Shown here: piece by piece, positions 44,105 through 52,250 of the stretch
Position numbering within the stretch: the first letter of the stretch is position 1
Layout: every line of letters begins with the position of its first letter
Assembly: GCF_915403165.1 (NCBI RefSeq)
Contig: NZ_OU659204.1
Location: 1,922,001 to 1,986,000, forward strand
Length of the DNA: 64,000 nt
Direction of reading: 5' to 3'
Source: Providencia alcalifaciens
GTDB lineage: Bacteria; Pseudomonadota; Gammaproteobacteria; Enterobacterales; Enterobacteriaceae
Notes under the pieces: generated by a model
Database searches by the model: none
The model's input: only the letters and a program-made list of their open reading frames with translations
Told to the model about the DNA's origin: nothing
Program-made: the position numbers and the translations under genes

Positions 44105-44126
44105 TTTATCTTGACCTCAAGATAAA
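44105..44126. promoter_or_regulatory. MarR operator 2
   Basis: Perfect 10-base arms TTTATCTTGA and TCAAGATAAA separated by CC. It shares the core ATCTTGA-C-x-TCAAGAT with operator 1; the centres are 27 bp apart. It is 18 bases before the EamA gene start. Confidence 0.75.
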
Positions 44127-44143
44127 TCATTGTGAGTGTGATC

Positions 44144-45022
44144 ATGAATAGATACTGGGTTCTGTTTTTAACGGCATTAGCACCGATTGTATGGGGAAGT
44201 ACCTACTTGGTGACAACAGAAATGCTGCCAGCGGGGATGCCTCTGACGTTAGCCATGCTCCGCGCCTTGCCGGCGGGCTTGCTGCTGTTGCTATTTTTAC
44301 GCAAATTACCTCAGGGGATTTGGTGGGGGCGCGTGCTGGTTCTCGGCATCTTAAATTTCTCACTGTTTTGGTGGTTATTGTTTATCTCCGCATACCGTTT
44401 ACCCGGTGGCGTGGCAGCAACGGTGGGGGCGATACAGCCGCTGATTGTGTTATTTCTTAGCCGTTGGTTATTAAGTAGCCCGTTATCGAGTACTTCGATA
44501 TTTGCCGCACTGAGTGGGATTTTCGGGGTGGCTATTTTATTATTGACGCCAAGTGCCGCGTTAGATTTAACCGGGATTATTGCCGGGCTAGCTGGAGCAT
44601 TCTCTATGGCAGCAGGAACGGTATTAAGCCGTCGCTGGCAGCCGCCCGTTTCAGCATTAACCTTTACCTCGTGGCAATTAACCGCAGGCGGGTTAGTCTT
44701 ACTGCCTTTCGCGCTGTTACTTGAACCTGCATTACCTTCGCTGAACTTGTTAAATATCGTAGGGCTGAGTTATTTAACCTTGATTGGCGGCGCACTGACA
44801 TATGCATTATGGTTCAGAGGCCTCGCTATCTTAGGGCCAAGTTCGGTAGCATCGCTGGGATTCTTAAGCCCGATGAGCGCCGTTATCCTTGGGTGGCTGT
44901 GGCTTGACCAACAACTCAGCCCATTACAGTTACTCGGCATGTTGGTGATTTTACTCAGTGTCTGGGGTAGCCAAAAAGCAGAGCGTAAATTGGCATTGAA
45001 AAGGCAGCAACAAGCAGTTTAA
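44144..45022 (+). CDS. EamA (DMT superfamily) exporter under MarR control
   Basis: A 292-aa membrane protein with two EamA repeats and about ten helices: LTALAPIVWGSTYLVTTEML at the start and ALWFRGLAILGPSSVASLGF in the second repeat, ending WLWLDQQLSPLQLLG. This resembles the YedA/RhtA-like DMT exporters. I prefer the ATG at 44144; a GTG four codons earlier is possible. Divergent MarR and twin operators suggest ligand-inducible efflux. A weak 6-bp hairpin (45030-45048) separates it from alkB, so read-through is possible. Confidence 0.85.
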   Translation: MNRYWVLFLTALAPIVWGSTYLVTTEMLPAGMPLTLAMLRALPAGLLLLLFLRKLPQGIWWGRVLVLGILNFSLFWWLLFISAYRLPGGVAATVGAIQPLIVLFLSRWLLSSPLSSTSIFAALSGIFGVAILLLTPSAALDLTGIIAGLAGAFSMAAGTVLSRRWQPPVSALTFTSWQLTAGGLVLLPFALLLEPALPSLNLLNIVGLSYLTLIGGALTYALWFRGLAILGPSSVASLGFLSPMSAVILGWLWLDQQLSPLQLLGMLVILLSVWGSQKAERKLALKRQQQAV

Positions 45023-45068
45023 ATATCAAGGGTACTTTCTAGGTACCCGTTTCTAATGTGTGGTGACA

Positions 45069-45710
45069 ATGTTATTTCCTGATGAAGAGAATACGATTGA
45101 GATTGCGCCAGACGCTTATCTCCTTAAAGGCTTTTTGCTTGGGCAAGGGGAGCCGCTATTGGCTGCATTGTTTGAGGTGATTGTTCAAGCACCTTTGCGT
45201 CATATGGAAACGCCAAGTGGATACGCCATGTCTGTGGCGATGACCAATTGCGGTGATTGGGGCTGGGTTACGGATAATAAAGGCTACCGATATTCCTCTG
45301 TCGACCCGATAACTCAGCAGCCATGGCCCATGATGCCCGCATTATTTAAACAGTTGGCGATTCATGCCGCTGAAAAAGTGGGTTTCTCTTATTTTGCTCC
45401 AGATGCCTGTCTAGTTAATCGCTATGGTGTGGGGGCTAAAATGTCGCTGCATCAAGATAAGGATGAAGCGGATTTTTCCCAGCCGATCGTCTCTTTTTCG
45501 TTAGGGTTGCCCACTATCTTTGATTTTGGTGGTGAAACGCGAGAGTCATCTCGTCAAGCTATCCTATTAGAGCATGGGGATGTTTTGGTGTGGGGCGGAC
45601 GTTCGCGGCTCCATTACCACGGTGTACGACAAATCAAATCAGGCGTTCATCCTCAACTTGGGGCTTATCGTTTTAATCTGACCTTCAGGCGTTCGCAATC
45701 AGTAACATAA
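45069..45710 (+). CDS. alkB: AlkB oxidative DNA/RNA demethylase
   Basis: Fe(II)/2-oxoglutarate-dependent dioxygenase that removes methyl groups from 1-methyladenine and 3-methylcytosine. About 213 aa, collinear with E. coli AlkB: SVAMTNCGDWGWVTDNKGYR, PDACLVNRYGVGAKMSLHQD (iron ligands His and Asp in LHQDKDE), HYHGV (third ligand) and RFNLTFR (2-oxoglutarate-binding arginines). The start at ATG 45069 matches the E. coli N-terminus; two upstream GTG codons are also in frame. In E. coli it forms an operon with ada; here ada lies about 29 kb away and alkB follows an exporter. Confidence 0.95.
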   Translation: MLFPDEENTIEIAPDAYLLKGFLLGQGEPLLAALFEVIVQAPLRHMETPSGYAMSVAMTNCGDWGWVTDNKGYRYSSVDPITQQPWPMMPALFKQLAIHAAEKVGFSYFAPDACLVNRYGVGAKMSLHQDKDEADFSQPIVSFSLGLPTIFDFGGETRESSRQAILLEHGDVLVWGGRSRLHYHGVRQIKSGVHPQLGAYRFNLTFRRSQSVT

Positions 45711-45812
45711 CGCCAAGGTAATCGCTTAAAAAATATCGTTGAACATTGAATGATATGCGCATATAACTGTTGGCTTGTTTTTAACACAACATGAGCTAAC
45801 GGTAGGTCACCA

Positions 45813-46838
45813 ATGTACAGCTTTATTAATGATTATAATGAAATAGCGCACCCAGCAGTGATGGAAGAACTCAATAGCTTAGCGGGTAAGCGTTTTGAAG
45901 GGTATGGTACCGATACGTTATGTGCCAGTGTGATTGAGTTAGTAAAACAGCGCATTGGACGCCCAGATGCAGATATTCATTTTTTTAATGGTGGCACGAT
46001 CACCAATTTAACCGCTATCTCTCATGTATTAAGGCCTCACCAGGCGGCTATCGCGGTAGATTCAGGGCATATCGCGGTACATGAGACAGGGGCGATTGAA
46101 GCCACTGGGCATAAAGTTTTCACCGTTCCTTGCGCATCGGGGAAGTTAACGCCCGCGCTGATTGAGCAAGTTTTGGCGCATCATACCGATGAGCACTGTG
46201 TACAGCCAAAATTGGTGTATATCAGTAACTCGACAGAAATTGGTACTGTCTACCGTAAAGATGAGCTGGTTGCGCTGCGTAAAGTGTGTGATGAGCATGG
46301 CTTATGGCTGTTTATGGATGGCGCGCGTTTAGCCTCCGGCTTAATGTCCCATGCGAGCGACGTAACGATTGAAGATATCGCTCAGTTGACGGATATTTTT
46401 TATATCGGTGGTACTAAGATTGGTGCACTGACGGGTGAAGTTCTAGTGATTTTAAACCCAAGCTTGAAATCTGATTTCCGCTTTAGCATCAAGCAAAAAG
46501 GGGGATTGCAGGCAAAAGGTTGGTTATTAGCGGCACAATTTAACGCGCTGTTTAAAGATGACCTTTATTTCAAATTGGGTAAGCATCTCAATGATATGGC
46601 GATGCATTTAGCCGCATTCTTTACTCAGCAAGGTTTTGAGTTCTTAGCGCCGGTTGAATCAAACCAAGTGTTTGTGGTGCTACCGGATGATTTAGCAAAG
46701 AAATTGCTGGAACATTATGTTTTAAGCAGTATGCCAGCGCCACAAGCGGGTAAAACCTGTGTGCGTTTGTGTACTTCATGGTCCACAAGCGAACAAGATG
46801 TTGAAAAATTTATAAGTGTATTTAAGTCGCTGCGTTAA
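45813..46838 (+). CDS. Threonine aldolase/beta-eliminating lyase-family PLP enzyme
   Basis: A 341-aa fold-type I PLP enzyme of the low-specificity threonine aldolase family. Conserved points: FFNGGTITNLTAISHVL, HIAVHETGAIEATGH, LWLFMDGARLASGL (Asp for the PLP nitrogen) and the Schiff-base lysine in YIGGTKIGALTGE. It belongs to the branch distinct from E. coli LtaE, so I give no symbol. It would cleave L-threonine or allo-threonine to glycine and acetaldehyde, or a related beta-hydroxy amino acid. A strong terminator follows. AGG lies 6 bases before the ATG. Confidence 0.8.
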   Translation: MYSFINDYNEIAHPAVMEELNSLAGKRFEGYGTDTLCASVIELVKQRIGRPDADIHFFNGGTITNLTAISHVLRPHQAAIAVDSGHIAVHETGAIEATGHKVFTVPCASGKLTPALIEQVLAHHTDEHCVQPKLVYISNSTEIGTVYRKDELVALRKVCDEHGLWLFMDGARLASGLMSHASDVTIEDIAQLTDIFYIGGTKIGALTGEVLVILNPSLKSDFRFSIKQKGGLQAKGWLLAAQFNALFKDDLYFKLGKHLNDMAMHLAAFFTQQGFEFLAPVESNQVFVVLPDDLAKKLLEHYVLSSMPAPQAGKTCVRLCTSWSTSEQDVEKFISVFKSLR

Positions 46839-46848
46839 TTGCGTCATG

Positions 46849-46876
46849 AGTAAGCCCACGATATGGGCTTACTTTT
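46849..46876 (+). terminator. Terminator of the aldolase-type gene
   Basis: Perfect 10-bp stem (AGTAAGCCCA / TGGGCTTACT) with a CGATA loop, followed by TTTATCC. It runs into the end of the convergent TetR gene. Confidence 0.85.
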
Positions 46877-47468
46877 ATCCGCGTTTAGCAGGGGCTTTTA
46901 GTCCATTCAGTAGCACATCAATGCTGGCAATGCTCTGTTTTAGCCGCGTTTCACTCTTATCCTGCGCTATCCAGTACGCCGCTTCGGATAACCCTCCATT
47001 GAGTAATGCTGCGAGGGCGCGAGGCTCTACGTTGGCAATAACATTATCTTCTACCAGCTTGGCGATTATTTTTTCAATGGCATCCGCACACTGTAAGTTA
47101 GATTTTGCGATGGCTTCCCCTAATACCGCTTTAGCATCTCGTAAAATCACTTGTTGGTATTCAGGTTCAAGCGCCATTTCTAAATAGGCGTGACAGCGTT
47201 GTTGAAAGCTTGACCACAGATCATCGCTGTTGTCCGTAATTGTCTGTAAACGTTGGTTCATTTCAGCATCTATTTGTTCGACAACCGCCAAGAATAATCC
47301 CTGTTTGTCCCCAAAATGGTGATATAGCGCGCCGCGAGTCAGTTCAACACTAGCAGTTAAATCATCCATTGATGTTTCTGCATAGCCTAAACGGCAGAAG
47401 AAATCCCGTGCCGTCGCCAGTAATAGGGCGCGAGTTTGTTCCATTTGGGCTTGTGTTCGTCTTGCCAT
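46875..47468 (-). CDS. TetR-family repressor, AcrR-like
   Basis: A 197-aa TetR regulator: the helix-turn-helix segment is TSMDDLTASVELTRGALYHH followed by FGDKQGLFLAVVEQID, very close to AcrR/TtgR-type repressors. I start at MARRTQ (ATG ending 47468) because GAGG lies 4-5 bases upstream; a longer frame of six codons lacks support. Divergent to an MFS transporter. The 111-bp space holds two ATAC-N5-GTAT repeats. Likely represses itself and the transporter and responds to a transported toxic compound. Confidence 0.85.
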   Translation of the reverse strand: MARRTQAQMEQTRALLLATARDFFCRLGYAETSMDDLTASVELTRGALYHHFGDKQGLFLAVVEQIDAEMNQRLQTITDNSDDLWSSFQQRCHAYLEMALEPEYQQVILRDAKAVLGEAIAKSNLQCADAIEKIIAKLVEDNVIANVEPRALAALLNGGLSEAAYWIAQDKSETRLKQSIASIDVLLNGLKAPAKRG

Positions 47469-47479
47469 AAAACCTCTTA

Positions 47480-47494
47480 CATACATTGCGTATG
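47480..47494. promoter_or_regulatory. TetR operator candidate 1
   Basis: CATAC-ATTGC-GTATG: perfect 5-base arms around a 5-base spacer, 12 bases upstream of the TetR start. Confidence 0.5.
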
Positions 47495-47534
47495 ATTATT
47501 TACATTCATCTCGTATCAATATATCATTTTTATA

Positions 47535-47549
47535 CATACACACCGTATA
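47535..47549. promoter_or_regulatory. TetR operator candidate 2
   Basis: CATAC-ACACC-GTATA: same ATAC-N5-GTAT core as candidate 1, 31 bases before the MFS start. Two copies with the same spacing between divergent genes support a shared repressor. Confidence 0.5.
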
Positions 47550-47579
47550 TATATTAAATTTTTATTATGGAGATACTGC

Positions 47580-48785
47580 ATGCTGAGCCGATACCAACAA
47601 CTTTTTCATGCTTCAGGAAGCATCCAATTTGCTTTGGCAGGGCTTTTGGCTCGCTTAGCGTTACCCATGATGGGGATTGGGATTATTACTATGCTATCGA
47701 TGTTGCAAGGAAGCTATGCACTGGCAGGTGGTGTTTCAGCCACTTTTGTGCTGACTTATGCCTTATTATCGCCGCAAATTTCTCGCCAAGTGGATAGCCA
47801 TGGTCAGTTTCGTGTGTTGCCGTTAGTGACTTTGATTAGTGTTCTGGGCATGGGGTTGATAGTGGCGTCTACGTGGTTAGGGCTTTCTTATATTTGGTTA
47901 TTTTTAGGGGCATTTCTGTCCGGCTTTATGCCGAGTATGTCGGCGATGATCCGCGCGAGATGGTCGCAGATCTACAAAGGGGATCCACTGCTACAAACTG
48001 CGTATTCATTGGAAACTGTCTTCGATGATTTGACGTTTATTGCGGGGCCTCCGCTATCTGTTGGGCTGACTGTGGCTCTGTTCCCACAAGCGGGAATTAT
48101 GATTGCAGGTATTTTATTGCTGGTGGGAGTCTTGCTCTTAGTTTCTCAGCGTAAAACAGAACCTACCCTAGTCAGTAAGCAGCAGATGATGAGCGCAAAG
48201 GCGTCTATTTTGCGTCTACCCAGATTGCAGTTGCTGATTATTCTCATGATTTCGTTGGGCGTGATTGTGGGAACTGTGGATATTTTGAGTGTGACGCTGG
48301 CACAGATACAAGGACAGCCGGCGATGGCGAGTTTAGTGTTATCGCTGTATGCCATTGGTTCTTGTGTGATGGGGGTGGTATTTGGAGGAATGCGTATATC
48401 AATGCCTTTGCCGCGTATGTTGCTAATCAGTGGAGTTCTGACATTACTATCTATTATTCCTTTACTTTGGGTGACGGGTATTTGGTCGCTGGCGATTGTG
48501 ATGTTCATTTCAGGATTATTTTTTGCACCAACGATGATTATTGGTATGTCGCTGGTGGAGAATATTGTTCCCGATCACCGTTTAACGGAAGGGATGACAT
48601 GGCTGCTGGCGGGATTGAATATTGGAGTGGCACTTGGCGCGATGCTTTCAGGTAAAATAGTGGATGAGCTCGGAATTTATGCAGGGTATTGGGTTGCTAT
48701 TGTTGGCGGTATATTGGTGGTGCTGTGCTCACTCGTGAGTTACGGGTTATTGACGCGACAAGAAACGGCAGTTTGTTCCTCCTAA
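47580..48785 (+). CDS. MFS transporter under TetR control
   Basis: A 401-aa major facilitator protein with about 12 helices. FALAGLLARLALPMMGIGII at the N-terminus and ETVFDDLTFIAGPPLSVGLT in the middle resemble MFS proteins often annotated as putative efflux transporters. No substrate-specific motif is recognisable. GGAG stands 7 bases before the ATG. Divergent to the AcrR-like repressor, so efflux of a toxic compound is the reasonable inference. yaiI follows after 69 bp. Confidence 0.8.
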   Translation: MLSRYQQLFHASGSIQFALAGLLARLALPMMGIGIITMLSMLQGSYALAGGVSATFVLTYALLSPQISRQVDSHGQFRVLPLVTLISVLGMGLIVASTWLGLSYIWLFLGAFLSGFMPSMSAMIRARWSQIYKGDPLLQTAYSLETVFDDLTFIAGPPLSVGLTVALFPQAGIMIAGILLLVGVLLLVSQRKTEPTLVSKQQMMSAKASILRLPRLQLLIILMISLGVIVGTVDILSVTLAQIQGQPAMASLVLSLYAIGSCVMGVVFGGMRISMPLPRMLLISGVLTLLSIIPLLWVTGIWSLAIVMFISGLFFAPTMIIGMSLVENIVPDHRLTEGMTWLLAGLNIGVALGAMLSGKIVDELGIYAGYWVAIVGGILVVLCSLVSYGLLTRQETAVCSS

Positions 48786-48854
48786 GGGATGGATGACATG
48801 TTATGATGTGCAGCAATTCATTCCTAGCAATAAAATCGATAGGTTAACGTTAAT

Positions 48855-49313
48855 ATGGTGATTTGGGTGGATGCGGATGCGTGTCCGAAAGTGATTAAAG
48901 AAGTGTTATATCGCGCGGCTGATAGAGAAAAAGTGCAAATTACATTTGTGGCGAATCAGCGTTTGTCTGTTCCTCCTTCAATTTTTTTAAAAACACTGCA
49001 AGTTCCGGCAGGGTTTGATGTTGCAGATAATGAAATTGTTTTACGTGCTCAAGCCGGTGATTTAATTATTACTGCTGATATTCCGCTGGCGGCGGAAGTG
49101 ATGGAAAAGGGCGCAGTGGCGTTGAACCCTCGAGGTGAGCGTTACAGTGAAGCTACGATCCGTGAACGTCTGACCATTAGAGACTTTATGGATACGATGC
49201 GAGCTAGCGGCGTGCAAACCGGTGGGCCTGCTAGCTTAAACCAACGAGATCGCCAGCAATTTGCTAATGAGTTAGATAAGTGGTTGCTGCACCGTCGAAA
49301 ATCGTTGGGATAG
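48855..49313 (+). CDS. yaiI: UPF0178/DUF188 protein YaiI
   Basis: A 152-aa cytoplasmic protein of the UPF0178 (DUF188) family, matching E. coli YaiI closely: [60 protein letters not shown] and [20 protein letters not shown]. The DADACP motif and downstream acidic residues suggest a PIN-like nuclease fold; function is not established. It stands alone after the MFS gene. Confidence 0.9.
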   Translation: MVIWVDADACPKVIKEVLYRAADREKVQITFVANQRLSVPPSIFLKTLQVPAGFDVADNEIVLRAQAGDLIITADIPLAAEVMEKGAVALNPRGERYSEATIRERLTIRDFMDTMRASGVQTGGPASLNQRDRQQFANELDKWLLHRRKSLG

Positions 49314-49422
49314 TTTTTTAGTTCGTTCACATACGGTGGATTTTCAATAACCTGACGTAGGTTGCACCACGAAGGGTTATCCCTGTCTATAATAAAAAAA
49401 TCCTCCGCTAATGTGAGACACC

Positions 49423-50070
49423 ATGATGGATCCACTACACAGCATTCTGATTACCTTGTTTTTGTTTGTTTTGACCTTTTTTAACCCTGGTGCCAACTTG
49501 TTTACGGTGGTTCAGACAACGCTAAGTTCAGGTAAAAAAGCCGGATTAACTTGTGGTTATGGGGTTGTTCTGGGGGATGCGATTTATTCAGGGTTAGGGC
49601 TCTTTGGGCTGGTGGCATTAATGACCCAGTTTGAATCGCTATTTTCCCTGATTAAGATTCTGGGTGGATTATATTTATTGTATTACGCGATCAGTGTATT
49701 TCGAAATAAAACGCAACTGTCTCTTGCCACCGAAAAAAATACAGAAAATTTTCCAACGGGCGTTTATTTTCGTCGAGGGTTAATTGCTGACTTATCTAAC
49801 CCTCAAACCGTTCTATTTTTTATGAGTATTTTCTCTACTACGATTTCACCTTCAACACCATTGTGGACCAAGCTTGTGATTTGGCTAGGAATTGTAGTGG
49901 CATCCTTAATTTGGCGTATTATCTTATGCCAGACATTCTCACTATCTTCTGTAAGACGAACGTATTCCCGTATCCATAAAGTGATAGGCAAAGTGGTCGG
50001 ATTGATTTTAGGCGGATTAGCTTCTAAATTGATTTACCAAGGTATTACTGAGCTTGCCTTTAAAAAATAA
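49423..50070 (+). CDS. LysE/RhtB-family exporter, RhtC-like
   Basis: A 215-aa LysE-family efflux protein. NPGANLFTVVQTTLSSGKKA carries a variant of the family's PGP motif (N-P-G-A), LGGLYLLYYAISVFR is the usual third helix, and DLSNPQTVLFF the central motif. Six hydrophobic segments. RhtC-like members export threonine; this one is only similar in layout. Start is ATG 49423, with a second ATG immediately after. A small membrane-protein gene follows 9 bp downstream and is probably co-transcribed. Confidence 0.8.
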   Translation: MMDPLHSILITLFLFVLTFFNPGANLFTVVQTTLSSGKKAGLTCGYGVVLGDAIYSGLGLFGLVALMTQFESLFSLIKILGGLYLLYYAISVFRNKTQLSLATEKNTENFPTGVYFRRGLIADLSNPQTVLFFMSIFSTTISPSTPLWTKLVIWLGIVVASLIWRIILCQTFSLSSVRRTYSRIHKVIGKVVGLILGGLASKLIYQGITELAFKK

Positions 50071-50079
50071 GGATCATAA

Positions 50080-50490
50080 ATGGGAATTACTGCATTGTAT
50101 TTGGCGGCTATTCTGACATGGATAGCTGCACTATTGCATTTTGCATGTTTGGTTTGGGGTGCTGGTGGGTTTAAGTGGCTGGGTGCAGGGGAACAGATCG
50201 TTAAGCAAGCTCAAGAAGGGCATTGGTACCCCAAATTTACGGCGATTTTGGTCGGGACAATATTAACCATTTGGGGATTATACGCATTCAGTGCGGCTCA
50301 AGGTTCTTTTTCTTTACCCTTTACTCAACCAATCCTAATTGCTATCGCCACTGTATTTTTAATGAGAGCGGCTATATTTCCACTGATCAAAAGCCGCTTT
50401 AAAGGTAATAGCGACCTATTTTGGTATGTCAGTTCCGGGTGCTGTTTGATATTAGGCACATTATTTTTAGTCGGTGCACTATTACGCTAA
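50080..50490 (+). CDS. Small four-helix membrane protein of unknown function
   Basis: A 136-aa protein with about four hydrophobic segments (for example LYLAAILTWIAALLHFACLV and FTAILVGTILTIWGLYAFSA). The conserved-looking GGFKWLGAGE lies between helices one and two. I do not assign a function; similar proteins are annotated only as hypothetical membrane proteins. AAGGA 6 bases upstream of the ATG and the 9-bp gap to the exporter gene indicate co-expression, so it may assist or simply accompany the LysE-type exporter. A strong terminator follows. Confidence 0.7.
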   Translation: MGITALYLAAILTWIAALLHFACLVWGAGGFKWLGAGEQIVKQAQEGHWYPKFTAILVGTILTIWGLYAFSAAQGSFSLPFTQPILIAIATVFLMRAAIFPLIKSRFKGNSDLFWYVSSGCCLILGTLFLVGALLR

Positions 50491-50522
50491 ACAGGAAGTA
50501 CGTTAAACAGGCTTGGAAATGG

Positions 50523-50551
50523 TTAATAAGGTGACAGTGTCACCTTATTAA
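50523..50551. terminator. Bidirectional terminator before mnmH
   Basis: A 14-base inverted repeat (TTAATAAGGTGACA and its complement) around a single G; in RNA it would fold with a loop of about 5 bases. It lies between two convergent stop codons. Confidence 0.8.
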
Positions 50552-50573
50552 ATATTGAAGGATACGCGTAGCA

Positions 50574-51668
50574 TTATTGAGCGGTGGATTTTACCCACTC
50601 AGTGACTTCCTCAAATGTCCCTTTGAAAACAATTCGGTCCTGTTTTTTGCTCAACTGATAGCGGTACATCGGATCATAATATTCATGAAGAAGTGGTGTA
50701 AGCCATGAGAAATGAACGTCTGTTTTTTCCGTTTTACGTTGAGCAATCAATGCATCATCCAGTAGTTTAGTCAGTTCAATCGCTCGCTGAGAACCTAAAC
50801 GTTTACGGATAGCGTGCAGACCATGGTGTAAATATTCGCTATAGGCATTCCAACCTTGCTCTTCACCAAATGCGGCAAGAAAATCATGGGTCATTCGGTC
50901 AAAATATTCCTCTTTTAACCTTTCCATACGGCGTTCAATTGGGTCTTCAACTACCGCAATTGTTGCTGTTTCCATAGCTTGGCGTAGTGAATCGGGAAGG
51001 CTGTTCACACCAATTGCACGTCCTTCATCTTCAAGCACCCATCGGTTGTGATTGGGGGCTTTTTTTAACATAGAAACCGCTAAATGGTTTTCAAACGTAG
51101 CTTGTGAGAATTGGGCCTCCAAGGTACGACCAAAGGAAGAGCCTCGATGATGGGCAATACCTTCGAGATCAATACTATCTTCAAGGCTTTGAACTAATAG
51201 TGTTTTGCCATTTCCGGTGCAACCACCAATTAATATTACTGGGCGCTGAGCTAATTCGTCGATAGCATCAATAGTCGTTTGGCGTAAGTTTTTATAGCCA
51301 CCATTGATAAGTGGGTACTCAATACCTGCTTCTTTTAACCATTGCTGCGCAATATGGGAGCGCATTCCGCCACGCGCGCAGCAGAGATAACCTTCAGGGT
51401 GTTGTTGGCAGGCAATTTTCCACGCATTAATTCGATTTTCACGTAATTCACCAGAGACTAATTGATGCCCAAGCTCGACGGCTTTATCAGAACCTTTTTG
51501 TTTATAACAGATCCCGACGGCGGTGCGTTCATCGTTATTCATTAAGGGTAAATTGAGTGCGGATGGCATGGCTCCTTGTTGAAATTCAACGGGGGAGCGA
51601 ACATCGATGATTGGGGTGTCAGAAGCAAGGATCTGGCGAATTTCAGGTGTGGAGAGCGCTAATTCCAT
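50574..51668 (-). CDS. mnmH: tRNA 2-selenouridine synthase
   Basis: MnmH (SelU, YbbB) replaces sulfur with selenium at 2-thiouridine of the tRNA wobble base, using selenophosphate. The N-terminal rhodanese domain (about 1-130) carries the catalytic cysteine loop in [14 protein letters not shown]; the C-terminal P-loop domain has [15 protein letters not shown]. Length 364 aa equals E. coli. Its presence implies that the organism makes selenophosphate (selD elsewhere). It is a single gene with a shared terminator downstream. Confidence 0.95.
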   Translation of the reverse strand: MELALSTPEIRQILASDTPIIDVRSPVEFQQGAMPSALNLPLMNNDERTAVGICYKQKGSDKAVELGHQLVSGELRENRINAWKIACQQHPEGYLCCARGGMRSHIAQQWLKEAGIEYPLINGGYKNLRQTTIDAIDELAQRPVILIGGCTGNGKTLLVQSLEDSIDLEGIAHHRGSSFGRTLEAQFSQATFENHLAVSMLKKAPNHNRWVLEDEGRAIGVNSLPDSLRQAMETATIAVVEDPIERRMERLKEEYFDRMTHDFLAAFGEEQGWNAYSEYLHHGLHAIRKRLGSQRAIELTKLLDDALIAQRKTEKTDVHFSWLTPLLHEYYDPMYRYQLSKKQDRIVFKGTFEEVTEWVKSTAQ

Positions 51669-51812
51669 AATAAATAAAATGATTCATATCAATTCGGATT
51701 TCGATAAAGGCTACTATACTCCTAAATAGGGATGATGGCACCTTATCTGGGACGAAAAGAGAACGGAGTGCTATATTGGACGTCGTCTTTCAACTTTCGA
51801 AGGAGTAATGAC

Positions 51813-52076
51813 ATGAAAACCCTAACACTGCAAGAGATGACTGAAACGCAAAGAATGCGGGTGAGACAACGACTGGCTCAAGAACGTAAAAGTTTAGGGC
51901 GCGAGTTGACCAATTCAGAAGAAAACAAAGTCAAAAAACTGATCATTACCGAAATCTCGGCTGAAGTTGAAAAAGAAGCCAAAGCTTTAAGAACCCAGAA
52001 GAAAAAAGAGCGCGTAACAGGAAGCAATGCGACCTACAACTGGTCATCTAATAACCATACTCGGGGTCATCGCTAA
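51813..52076 (+). CDS. yjbD: DUF3811 protein YjbD
   Basis: An 87-aa basic, highly helical protein of the DUF3811 family (E. coli YjbD, 90 aa). Characteristic parts are QEMTETQRMRVRQRLAQERK, SLGRELTNSEENKVKK and the aromatic C-terminal tail YNWSSNNHTRGHR. Function unknown; the charged helix suggests nucleic-acid or protein binding. The start at ATG 51813 is fixed by AAGGAG 7 bases upstream; the frame is open further up but without a ribosome site. A good terminator follows. Confidence 0.8.
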   Translation: MKTLTLQEMTETQRMRVRQRLAQERKSLGRELTNSEENKVKKLIITEISAEVEKEAKALRTQKKKERVTGSNATYNWSSNNHTRGHR

Positions 52077-52111
52077 CGAAATTTTCGTATTAAATTCAAC
52101 ATCAACACCAT

Positions 52112-52140
52112 AAAGCATCTATTAAGTAGGTGCTTTTTTT
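52112..52140 (+). terminator. Terminator of yjbD
   Basis: A 10-bp stem with one G-T pair (AAAGCATCTA / TAGGTGCTTT), TTAAG loop, then a continuous T-run. Confidence 0.85.
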
Positions 52141-52250
52141 ATGCCATGAAAAAACGAAGTGTTTTGATTATGACAGGCGTATACTGATTATTAGCATCCT
52201 TATAATTGCAATATTAAATAATATCAGTGAGCTGTAATAGGAACCTAATC

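Noticed and set aside
45753..45764. A 12-bp palindrome ATATGCGCATAT upstream of the aldolase-type gene.
   Set aside because: Short and isolated, with no regulator gene beside it; not enough to call an operator.
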